A DNA stretch of 64,000 bases from Streptomyces sp. CA-210063 (GTDB lineage: Bacteria > Actinomycetota > Actinomycetes > Streptomycetales > Streptomycetaceae). Of this stretch, positions 46,739-54,374 are shown in pieces. The translations under genes were made by a program, and so were the position numbers. Below the pieces are notes generated by a model. It was not told the DNA's origin. It ran no database searches and worked only from the letters and a program-made list of their open reading frames with translations. Numbering within the stretch: position 1 is the stretch's first letter; the number at the start of each line of letters is the position of its first letter. The stretch lies in contig NZ_CP102512.1 in the NCBI RefSeq assembly GCF_024612015.1, positions 496,001 to 560,000 of the forward strand, written 5' to 3'.

Positions 46739-48457
46739 TCACACCACGGGTGCGGACCGGCGGGCGCGCAGTGTGACGGTCAGTGTGTGCGGGCCGAGTC
46801 CACCGATGTGGACACGGTTCCCGGTCGTCGCGTCGGTGCCGCCCACCACGGTGTAGTCCTGCCCCGGGTCGTACCGCAGTACGTCGCTCCGGTCCGGCCC
46901 GGCCAGCGGTTCGCCTGCCTCGACATCGGCCTCGATCCGGATCTCGTCGTCACCGACCCGGTAGGTCATCGGCCCGGTCGTCAGGCACCAGCGTCCGTCG
47001 CCGATCGGTACGGCGCCCTCTGGCACACCGCCCGGCCGGAAGGTCAGTTCGAGGGACCAGGGCACCCGTGGTCCGCTGATGTCGATCCGCAGGTCGGCAC
47101 CGTCCTCCCGCAGGTCCACCTCGACGCGGGTCGTGTGGGAGACCTCGTCCCGAGGCCGGTCCGGGAAGGCCATCGAGGCCGAGAAGCGTCCGTCGTCCAC
47201 CAGCCGGTAGACGCCGTCGTCCCGCCTCTGGTCCGTCGGGAGCGGCTGGTAGTAGGCGGCCGTGAGGGTTTCGGTGAGCCGGTACCGGTTGTCGGCGGGC
47301 TGCCGCATGTCGGCGGCGCGGAACGGGCCCAGGTCGAAGAACCCCCGCGAGAGACGGACCGCGTCGAGGACGGCTTCGCCGGCGAACAGGCGCAGGAAGG
47401 TGGGGTTGCAGGCGAGGCCCGAGCGGATGCGCCGGTGCTCGGGCACGTCGGAGCCGCCGTACACCACCGTGTGCGCGGTGGCCGAGGCGCGTGCGGCGAG
47501 GCGTGCGGTGGTGAGGTACCGGTCGCGCGGAAGGGCCTCCGGGGTCGGGGCCGGCAGGGCGCGGCACAGGTCCGGGGTGAGGAGGGTCTCGGCGAGCAGG
47601 TCGGGGTCGTCGATACCGCCGGCGGCCGCCAGCCGCGCCACCCGGGCGAAGTCGCCCCGGCCGGTGCGGATCGCGAGCAGCCGGTAGTGCGGCAGGTAGG
47701 GCGCCAGCGGGAACGGGTGGTACTGGTCCTGCCGTCGCGAATGGACGGTCTCCACCGTGCCGTCCGGCCTGATCAGGTCCAGGGTCGTGGCGAGATTGCG
47801 TTCGACGGCGTACAGCAGGTCGGCGCGGCCGAGCACTTCGGCCAGCAGCAGCAGCGACGGGTTGGACACATGGGCCGCGTAGTTGGCGCTGCGTTCCGAG
47901 TACAGGCCGTCCGCGTCGATGTCGACGCCCTCGGCGAGCCACTCCTCGACGCGGTCGAGCAGCCGGTCGTCCGGGAACGACCGGTGCAGCCGGGCCAGCG
48001 CCGCGCACAGCTCCCAGCGGTGGTTCGGGGTGTGCACCCCGCCCGTCAGGAGGCTGCCGGTGGCGGCGCCGGCGATCTCGGCGAGCGCGGCCGTGACGTC
48101 GCGCAGTTCCGGGCCCGCGTCGGCGGCGAGGACGTGCGCGTCGCACACGTCGTTGACGGTGAAGGCGGAGTCCGGCGGTGACTGCACGTTGTCGCCGCCG
48201 GCGAAGAGGCCGGTGGTGGTCTGCGCGGCCCGCAGGGCGCCGAGGTGGGTCATCGCGGCGGCGACGGCCTGGCCGCTGCCGTGCAGTGCCGAGTCCGGGG
48301 ATCGGTATGCCGCGACCAGGGTCTTCACCCGCCGCGCCAGACCACGGTGCGGCACACCGGCGGGTTCCTCGTCGGGGCGGGCCGCGAGCGGGGCGGCCGT
48401 CCGGTCGGCGGCGCGGGCCGCCGACCGGACGAACTCGTGGTCGAGCGGGGTGGGCAA
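46739..48457 (-). CDS. Cytoplasmic (alpha/alpha)-toroid polysaccharide-lyase/hydrolase-like protein B
   Basis: A 572-aa soluble protein. Helical N-terminal 330 residues (QSPPDSAFTVNDVCDAHVLAADAG, GGVHTPNHRWELCAALARLHRSFP, SANYAAHVSNPSLLLLAE) with an NHRW block reminiscent of alginate/heparin lyase toroids, then a beta-rich C-terminal part (STTRVEVDLREDGADLRIDISGPRVPWSLELTF). TTG at 48457 is chosen because GAAGGA precedes it at good spacing; it begins 2 bp after the upstream permease stop, so the operon is continuous. No catalytic assignment is possible by eye. Unlike secreted lyases it has no signal, so it would act on imported oligosaccharides. Confidence 0.65.
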   Translation of the reverse strand: MPTPLDHEFVRSAARAADRTAAPLAARPDEEPAGVPHRGLARRVKTLVAAYRSPDSALHGSGQAVAAAMTHLGALRAAQTTTGLFAGGDNVQSPPDSAFTVNDVCDAHVLAADAGPELRDVTAALAEIAGAATGSLLTGGVHTPNHRWELCAALARLHRSFPDDRLLDRVEEWLAEGVDIDADGLYSERSANYAAHVSNPSLLLLAEVLGRADLLYAVERNLATTLDLIRPDGTVETVHSRRQDQYHPFPLAPYLPHYRLLAIRTGRGDFARVARLAAAGGIDDPDLLAETLLTPDLCRALPAPTPEALPRDRYLTTARLAARASATAHTVVYGGSDVPEHRRIRSGLACNPTFLRLFAGEAVLDAVRLSRGFFDLGPFRAADMRQPADNRYRLTETLTAAYYQPLPTDQRRDDGVYRLVDDGRFSASMAFPDRPRDEVSHTTRVEVDLREDGADLRIDISGPRVPWSLELTFRPGGVPEGAVPIGDGRWCLTTGPMTYRVGDDEIRIEADVEAGEPLAGPDRSDVLRYDPGQDYTVVGGTDATTGNRVHIGGLGPHTLTVTLRARRSAPVV

Positions 48458-48459
48458 GG

Positions 48460-49362
48460 TCAGTCCTTCAGTCCGGCGTTGATGTCGGCGTTCATGACGT
48501 ACTTCTGGAACACCAGGAAGACGACGATCAGCGGGACCATGGAGATGACCGATCCGCCGAGCAGCACCGACCAGTTGATGTTCTGCGCGCCGACGAGGCT
48601 CTGGATGCCGATCTGCACCGTGAACTTCTCGGGGTCGTTCAGCATCAGCAGCGGCCAGATGTAGTCGTTCCACCTCCACTGGAACGACAGGATGGCGAGC
48701 GTCAGCATGATGGGCCGGGAGAGCGGCACCATGATCCGCATGAAGATCGACAGTTCACGCGCGCCGTCGATGCGGGCGGCCTCGATGAGCTCGTCGGGGA
48801 CCGTCAGGAAGAACTGGCGGAACATGAAGCACCCGGTCGCGGTGAGCAGGGCCGGGAGGATGATGCCGGAGAGCGAGTTGTAGAGGCCGAGGTCGCGGAC
48901 CACCAGGAACAGCGGGGCGAGCATGACCTCGGCCGGCAGCATCGTGGTGGCCAGGATGCAGAGGAAGAAGGCCTTGAGCCATTTGTTGTCGTACTTGGCC
49001 AGCGCGTACCCGGTGCAGCAGCTGACCCCCACCGTGAGGATCGTCGCGATCACGCACACGATGATCGTGTTGATGAAGTACCCGGAGAAGTTGGCGCTTG
49101 CCCACGCTTCCTTGTAACCCGACACGGTGGGGTCGTCCGGGAACAGCGTCAGCGGAAGGGAGAACAGGTCTCCCGCCGGCTTCAAGGAGCTGAGGACGAA
49201 CCACAGCACCGGCAGCCCGTAGAGGCCCGCCAGGACCCACAGCAGAGTCGTCGGGGCAATCGCGCGCCGAAGCCCGCCGCTCGCCGCGCCGCGGGACCGC
49301 TTCCTGGAGACGGCCGGCACGGAATCGGTGTCGACCTTGCGCACTGTGTCTGTGGTTGTCAT
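48460..49362 (-). CDS. Carbohydrate ABC transporter permease, MalG type
   Basis: A 300-aa permease with six helices and the EAA loop DELIEAARIDGARELSIFMRIMVPLSRP. The start of the first helix (LLWVLAGLYGLPVLWFVLSSLKP) and the C-terminal QKYVMNADINAGLKD fit the MalG/CUT1 class. It pairs with the MalF-type permease upstream, with ATGA overlap at 49359-49362. No ATPase gene adjoins; Streptomyces CUT1 importers typically share the MsiK ATPase (established knowledge). Confidence 0.95.
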   Translation of the reverse strand: MTTTDTVRKVDTDSVPAVSRKRSRGAASGGLRRAIAPTTLLWVLAGLYGLPVLWFVLSSLKPAGDLFSLPLTLFPDDPTVSGYKEAWASANFSGYFINTIIVCVIATILTVGVSCCTGYALAKYDNKWLKAFFLCILATTMLPAEVMLAPLFLVVRDLGLYNSLSGIILPALLTATGCFMFRQFFLTVPDELIEAARIDGARELSIFMRIMVPLSRPIMLTLAILSFQWRWNDYIWPLLMLNDPEKFTVQIGIQSLVGAQNINWSVLLGGSVISMVPLIVVFLVFQKYVMNADINAGLKD

Positions 49363-50279
49363 CGGTTCTCCACCCGCCGGTTGACCATCATCTGGATGAT
49401 CGCGACGGCCATCAGGATGAGCATGAGCACGAACGACGCGGCGCTCGCGTAGCCGATCTGGCCCGTCTTGAACCCCGTCTGGTAGATGTACTGGACAAGC
49501 AGGTTGTTCGACGTTCCGGGTCCACCGTTGTTGAGGGAGGCGAACACCGCGTATTCCTTCATCGCGTGGATCGTGTTGAGCAGGATGACGATGAAGGACG
49601 TGGGGGCGATGCTCGGCAGGGTGATGCTGATGAACTGGCGCCACGGACCGGCGCCGTCGAGCGCCGCCGCCTCGTAGTACGACGTCGGTACGTTCTTGAT
49701 CGCCGCGATGAACAGCAGCATGGAGAAGCCCGTCCAGGCCCAGGCTGCCGCCACCACGACCACGATCAGTGACAGGTCCGCGTTCGACTGCCAGGGAACG
49801 GCGCTTCCGCCGACCTTCTCGATGAGGTAGTTGACCAGTCCGAAGTTCTCACCGAACAGCCATCGCCACAGGACACCCACGATGATGGGCGACAGCAGCC
49901 ACGGGATGAAGAAGAAGATACGGGCGACCGACGCGCCCTTGGCGTGCTTGCTCACCAGCACGTTGGCGATGAGCAGCGACAACACGAAGTTCAGCGGGAC
50001 GAAGAGCACGGTGTACAGCAGCGTGCGGGTCGTCGCGGAGTAGAAGGTCGAGTCCCCGAGCAGCTTCTGGTAGTTGTCCAGTCCGACGAACTGGAACGAC
50101 CCCACACCCGTGTAGTTCGTGAAGGAGTAGACGAGCCCGATCACCGCCGGCCAGACGAAGAACAGCGCGAAGAGCACGACATTGCCCGTGATGAGGACGA
50201 GCGGTGCGAGGGTGTACTTGCTTCGTCTCCTGGGCGGGCTCACGGACACGTCCGAAGCGTCCGAGGCGCGTTTTGTCAT
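49359..50279 (-). CDS. Sugar ABC transporter permease, MalF type
   Basis: A 306-aa permease with six helices: VLITGNVVLFALFFVWPAVIGLVYSFTN, FSMLLFIAAIKNVPTSYYEAAALDGAGPWRQFISITLPSIAPT (the EAA loop) and FVLMLILMAVAIIQMMV. The N-terminal tail is short. It forms the translocation pair with the MalG-type permease and overlaps it by ATGA. It follows the solute-binding lipoprotein gene by 125 bp on the same strand. Confidence 0.95.
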   Translation of the reverse strand: MTKRASDASDVSVSPPRRRSKYTLAPLVLITGNVVLFALFFVWPAVIGLVYSFTNYTGVGSFQFVGLDNYQKLLGDSTFYSATTRTLLYTVLFVPLNFVLSLLIANVLVSKHAKGASVARIFFFIPWLLSPIIVGVLWRWLFGENFGLVNYLIEKVGGSAVPWQSNADLSLIVVVVAAAWAWTGFSMLLFIAAIKNVPTSYYEAAALDGAGPWRQFISITLPSIAPTSFIVILLNTIHAMKEYAVFASLNNGGPGTSNNLLVQYIYQTGFKTGQIGYASAASFVLMLILMAVAIIQMMVNRRVENR

Positions 50280-50404
50280 CTTCCTGACTCCGTGCTGGTG
50301 GAATGGATTCCGGTGGGCTCAGGCCATGAGCCCGGCATCACGTGGAGACCGGGGGCCCGGGCGGCGGGGCCGAGACACCGCCGCCCGGGCCTGTCGGCCT
50401 GCGC

Positions 50405-51727
50405 TCAGCCGCCGACCTGCGTGTTGTAGCCGTCGACGATGTTCTGCAGGGCCTTGTCGGCCGACTGCTCGCCGTTGATCGCCTTGCCGAGCTCCGCCTT
50501 GGTCGGGTCGTCGGCGAGGCTCTTGCCCTTCAGCACCCAGTTCGTCTGCGCGCTGTTGAAGTAGCCGGAGATCGGGTCGTAGAGCGGGATGGACTCGTTG
50601 TAGAGCTTGAACGCCGCCTGCGCCGCCTCGGACTTGAAGGGGTACTTCGGGTTCAGACCGGTCTCGACCGGCAGGAAGCCGGAGGCCTCGCACAGCGCCT
50701 TGTAGTGGTCGGGCTCGTACAGCCAGGACAGGAACTTCTCCGCGGCGGCGGCCGCGTCGGCGTTGTTATTGAAGCCCACCGTCATGCCGCCGCTGTTGAC
50801 GTCACTGGCCTGCACCGGCTGGGCGGGAGTCGGGACGCTCGCCCACTCGAACTTCGTGATGCTCTCCGCGTAGGCGGCGACCTGCCACACGCCGGACCAG
50901 TAGGCGACGACGTCACCGCTCTGGAACATGGCCGACGGGTCGGCGCCGCTGGTCCACACCGACTTCGGCATGGTCTTGTCGTCGTTCCATCCGACGAAGG
51001 TGTTCACGGCCTTCTTGGTCGCCGCGTCCACCGAGAACTTGCCGGAGTCGTCGGCGTGGACGTACTTCCCGCCCATCTCGTACACCATGGCGCGCAGCCG
51101 GGACGGCGACTGGTCGAAGGTCAGGGAGTACTTGGCCTTGGTCTTCTCCCGGACCTCGTCCGCCGCCTTGATGAACTCGTCCCAGGTCCAGGTCTTGTCG
51201 GGCGAGGTCGGGTAGTCGACGCCGGCCTTCTCGAAGAGCGACTTGTTGATGAACATGCCGGACGCGGTGACGTCCGAGGGAATGGACAGCACCTTCCCGG
51301 ACGAGTCCTTGGCGACGAAGTTGGCGTTGATCTTGTTGGTCTTGTTGTTGGCGATGTCGCTGAGGTCGATCAGCTTGTTCGACCAGATCGGGTCCAGCGC
51401 CGGCACGGCCGCCACGTCGGGCAGCGAGTTCGCCTGCGCGGAGTTGCGCAGCTTCGTCGCATAGCCGTCGTAGGGGATGTTGACGAGTTTGACCTTGACG
51501 CCGGTTTCCTTCTCGTACTGCGCCACCATCTTCTTCCAGCCCGCGTCCTGCCCCGGAACCGTGGAGATCCAGAACGTCAGCGACTTGGAGGTCCCGCCCG
51601 ACTCGGATCCCCCTCCGCAGGCGGAGAGCAGAAGGACGGCTGCCGAGGCGCCGGCAGCGAGGGGAACCAGGCGGCGCATTCCGCCGCGGCCGAGTCGGCG
51701 GGAGCGCCGCACACCCACAGTGATCAT
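50405..51727 (-). CDS. Sugar ABC transporter substrate-binding lipoprotein
   Basis: A 440-aa solute-binding protein. Signal peptide with lipobox LLLSAC (lipidated C37), then CUT1 family blocks TFWISTVPGQDAGWKKMVAQYEKETGVKVKLV, LRNSAQANSLPDVAAVPALDP, SIPSDVTASGMFINKSLFEKAG and WTWDEFIKAADEVREKT. The lysine/aspartate-rich mature protein looks expressed at high level. It catches an oligosaccharide for the two permeases. ATG at 51727; the frame extends upstream into non-conserved sequence. Gap of 275 bp to the ROK gene holds the promoter. Confidence 0.94.
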   Translation of the reverse strand: MITVGVRRSRRLGRGGMRRLVPLAAGASAAVLLLSACGGGSESGGTSKSLTFWISTVPGQDAGWKKMVAQYEKETGVKVKLVNIPYDGYATKLRNSAQANSLPDVAAVPALDPIWSNKLIDLSDIANNKTNKINANFVAKDSSGKVLSIPSDVTASGMFINKSLFEKAGVDYPTSPDKTWTWDEFIKAADEVREKTKAKYSLTFDQSPSRLRAMVYEMGGKYVHADDSGKFSVDAATKKAVNTFVGWNDDKTMPKSVWTSGADPSAMFQSGDVVAYWSGVWQVAAYAESITKFEWASVPTPAQPVQASDVNSGGMTVGFNNNADAAAAAEKFLSWLYEPDHYKALCEASGFLPVETGLNPKYPFKSEAAQAAFKLYNESIPLYDPISGYFNSAQTNWVLKGKSLADDPTKAELGKAINGEQSADKALQNIVDGYNTQVGG

Positions 51728-52002
51728 CTTCGATCCCTTTTTTCGGTAGGGGACAGAGCACGGCGCCGACCGAGGCGGCACGGGTGCAGTTTGCAGGAGA
51801 AGTTGCTTTCCGGGGGCGCGGCCTCGCCCGGCCGCGTCGTCCACGCGGGGCGGGATCCCCGGCCGTTCTGGCCGTCACCGCACGGGCACGCCCTCGTGCG
51901 GTTGCCGTACGTCGAGTACGGGCGGGAGGCTCACCCCAAGTCGGCGTCCCGGCCGACTTAGAAAGCGCTTGTCCGGACATTGGCAGATGTCGGTGGAGTC
52001 CG
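51728..52002 (-). promoter_or_regulatory. Control region of the sugar-uptake operon
   Basis: Between the ROK gene and the binding-protein gene. It contains AAGTCGGC/GCCGACTT arms at 51938-51945 and 51952-51959 (6-nt spacer, perfect), usable as a ROK-gene terminator or an operator, and AAGCGCTT (51963-51970), a perfect 8-bp palindrome like LacI-family operator cores. No LacI-type gene is in view; the neighbouring ROK protein is the only regulator here. Confidence 0.5.
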
Positions 52003-53124
52003 TCAATGCTTCACCGCCGCCCCTCCGGTCACGGTTTGGATTCCGCGGGCCACGGCCAGCCGACTGGCTCCCACCACGGTGCCGCTGTCGCCGAGCGCGC
52101 TGCTCATGACCTCGGTGGGCCAGCTGAGTCTGGCCAGTTCGGCCCGTACGCCGGGCAGGAGCTGGGGCTTCGAGCCGACGGCGCCGCCCAGCACGATCAG
52201 CCCGGGGTCCAGGACGGCGGTGGCCGCGGCGGCGAGCCGACCCACGTCGGCGGCATGGCGGCCGACGACCGCGCGGGCGGTGGTGTGCCCGGCGTCGGCC
52301 AGCGCGAACAGCCCGTCGACGGTGTCGGGGCACAGGCCGTCGGTGTCCCGCCAGGCGTCCGCCGCCCGGCGGAGCAGGGAGCGCGCTCCGATGTGCTCCT
52401 CCAGGCCCTCGTGGCGCGGTTCGCGGTCCGCGTCCCACGGGTAGGGCAGGCGGGCCACCTCACCGGCGGCGCCGTTCGCGCCGCGCAGCACGTGGCCGCC
52501 GATGACGACACCGAGACCGATACCGACGCCGATCCGCAGATACCCGAAGGTGTCCCGGCCACGGGCGGCGCCTTCGTGCAGCTCGGCCAGGGCGGCGCAG
52601 TTCACGTTGTTCTCGACGTGGACGGGCACGCCCGGCGGGAGCGCCACGGTCAGGGCGTCGAAGATGGGGCCGGCCTTGGCGGTCGCCGGGCGCACGGCCG
52701 TGCCCTCCCGGCCCTGGGTGGTGACGTCGCCCACGGCGACGACGATGGCGCGCAGCGGCGCGTCGGCCGACAGCCCGGACAGGACGTCCTCGACCACGCC
52801 GACGGTGTCCGCCCGCAGGCCGGTGCCCTCGGCGAGCAGCGTGCCGTCCAGGGCACAGATCCGCACCCGGGTGACGCTGGGGCCGAGGTCGACGGCGAGA
52901 ACCGCGCCGGCGGCGCGCCCGAGATCGTATACGGCCGCTGACCTGCCCGTGCCGCCGGAGAGGGTGCCCGAGCGGGCGGCGAGACCGGCGGCCTCCAGTT
53001 CGGCCACGGCGGAGGAGACGGTCGGCTTGGAAAGCCGCGCCCCGGTGGCCAGTTGGGGGCGGGTGGCGGTGCTCGACGCGGCCAGTACGGCGAAGACAGC
53101 GCGGGCGCTCTCGCTCAGGTGCAT
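52003..53124 (-). CDS. ROK family transcriptional regulator
   Basis: A 373-aa ROK repressor. N-terminal MarR-like winged helix (ATRPQLATGARLSKPTVSSAVAELEAAGL, about 20-50), a flexible region, and the C-terminal sugar-kinase fold: LAVDLGPSVTRVRI, VENNVNCAALAELHEG and the glycine-rich IGVGIGLGVVIGGHVLRGANGAAGEV. The usual ROK zinc cluster (CxCGxxGC) is missing; the region reads HEGLEEHIGARSLL. ATG at 53124 with GGGGAG upstream. It is divergent from the BadF-type kinase gene and lies over the sugar-uptake operon on the same strand, so it probably controls both. Confidence 0.9.
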   Translation of the reverse strand: MHLSESARAVFAVLAASSTATRPQLATGARLSKPTVSSAVAELEAAGLAARSGTLSGGTGRSAAVYDLGRAAGAVLAVDLGPSVTRVRICALDGTLLAEGTGLRADTVGVVEDVLSGLSADAPLRAIVVAVGDVTTQGREGTAVRPATAKAGPIFDALTVALPPGVPVHVENNVNCAALAELHEGAARGRDTFGYLRIGVGIGLGVVIGGHVLRGANGAAGEVARLPYPWDADREPRHEGLEEHIGARSLLRRAADAWRDTDGLCPDTVDGLFALADAGHTTARAVVGRHAADVGRLAAAATAVLDPGLIVLGGAVGSKPQLLPGVRAELARLSWPTEVMSSALGDSGTVVGASRLAVARGIQTVTGGAAVKH

Positions 53125-53365
53125 GCTCTCCCCAGTCGTACGGCGATCATCCGGCCGCACGGTCGTGCGGTATCCGGTCCGAACCCTTGACGCACCCTTA
53201 TTCGTTAGTTAATTTCCTAACGAAGTCAAGCGGTACTCGCCTGCCGCACCAGCAGAGGCCCGTCCCGGGGCTTCCCTAGCACTCCCCACAGACTCTGTGC
53301 GTCCAGGCACGGTTTCGCCCAGCCGTCGCTGCGCCATCGCCACGCAACGACGAAAGAGGCCTTTC
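53125..53365. promoter_or_regulatory. Divergent region with ROK-type operator
   Basis: A 241-bp region between the ROK gene and the kinase gene. A perfect inverted repeat TTCGTTAG-8 nt-CTAACGAA lies at 53201-53224, centred at about 53212. Its AT-rich centre (TTAATTTC) and TTAG/CTAA arms match the style of actinobacterial ROK operators. It lies about 80 bp from the ROK start and 140 bp from the kinase start, so one bound dimer could control both. Confidence 0.75.
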
Positions 53366-54280
53366 GTGCAGGACCCCAGGCCCGTCGCGGTCGGTATCGA
53401 CGTGGGCGGCACCAAGACCCATCTCCGTGCTGCCACGGGGACGGACTCCGTCGCCGATCATGTCCGTGCGAGCCGCGGCTGGCGGCCGCACGACCAGGTG
53501 GCCGCCGCCGCATGGCTGGCCACGCTGGTCGGGGAGGCGCTGCCCGCGCACACCCTTCCGTCCGCTGTGGCCGTCGGCGCCCATGCCTGCGAGACGCCCC
53601 GGCAGTGCGAAGGGATACGTCTAGCTCTCCAGGAACGGCTTCAGGTGCCGTGCCTGGTGGTGGGGGACGCCGAACTACTGGTGCCCGCCGCCGGTTTCGA
53701 GCAGGGGGTGGGTCTGGTCGCGGGCACCGGTTCGGTGGCCGTCGGCCGGTCCACCGACGGCACTTCCGTGCAGGTCGGCGGCTGGGGTGCGGTCCTCGGC
53801 GACGAGGGCGGCGCCGCGGGTCTGGTCCGTGAGGCGGCCCGTGCCGTCTGGGCGGCGCACGACCGGGGCGAGGCGCCCGACGCACTCGCCGACCGGCTCG
53901 TCGCCGCCTTCCAGGTGAGCGAAGTCCCGGCCCTCGGTGGGGCGTTGGAGGCCGCCACGGCCATCTCCGCCGACTGGGGCCGGCACGCTCCCGCGGTGTT
54001 CGAGGCCGCCGAGGAGGGCTCTGTGCTCGCCCACCGGGTGATCGCCGACGGGGGCCGCGCGCTCGCCTCGCTCGTCGCGCGGCTCGCCGCCCGCGGGGTC
54101 GCCGTGGACGACGTGGTGGTGGCCGGCGGGACGATCCTGTCCCGGCCCGCGCTGTACTCCGCATTCGCCGAAGCACTCCTGGACGCTGTACCGTCCGCGC
54201 GACCGCGTGTGCTCCAAGTACCGCCGGTCGAAGGGGCGTTGACACTCTCACGAACTCTCCTCCGACCGGTCACCCGCTGA
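53366..54280 (+). CDS. N-acetylglucosamine-kinase-like (BadF/BadG family) protein
   Basis: A 304-aa ASKHA-fold kinase of the BadF/BadG/BcrA/BcrD type: phosphate-1 loop GIDVGGTKTHLR, phosphate-2 loop VAGTGSVAVGRSTDG, and GGWGAVLGDEGGAAGLVREA, the signature of eukaryote-like N-acetylglucosamine kinases. It would phosphorylate an amino sugar in the cytoplasm. GTG at 53366 with AAAGAGG; the frame opens earlier at 53297. Divergent from and presumably controlled by the ROK regulator, and so linked to the sugar transporter and toroid enzymes. Exact sugar unknown. Confidence 0.87.
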   Translation: MQDPRPVAVGIDVGGTKTHLRAATGTDSVADHVRASRGWRPHDQVAAAAWLATLVGEALPAHTLPSAVAVGAHACETPRQCEGIRLALQERLQVPCLVVGDAELLVPAAGFEQGVGLVAGTGSVAVGRSTDGTSVQVGGWGAVLGDEGGAAGLVREAARAVWAAHDRGEAPDALADRLVAAFQVSEVPALGGALEAATAISADWGRHAPAVFEAAEEGSVLAHRVIADGGRALASLVARLAARGVAVDDVVVAGGTILSRPALYSAFAEALLDAVPSARPRVLQVPPVEGALTLSRTLLRPVTR

Positions 54281-54285
54281 TCACC

Positions 54286-54304
54286 GTCCGGTCGCCGACC
54301 GGAC
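54286..54304 (+). terminator. Perfect hairpin after kinase gene
   Basis: GTCCGGTC (54286-54293) and GACCGGAC (54297-54304) form an 8-bp perfect stem with a GCC loop, 5 bp after the kinase stop. There is no U-tract, as usual in high-GC actinomycetes. Confidence 0.65.
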
Positions 54305-54374
54305 ATCAACCGGTCACACGCCAACCCCACGCTCAGCCCGCACGATCATCACACCGCGAAAGGAGCGGCACCTC

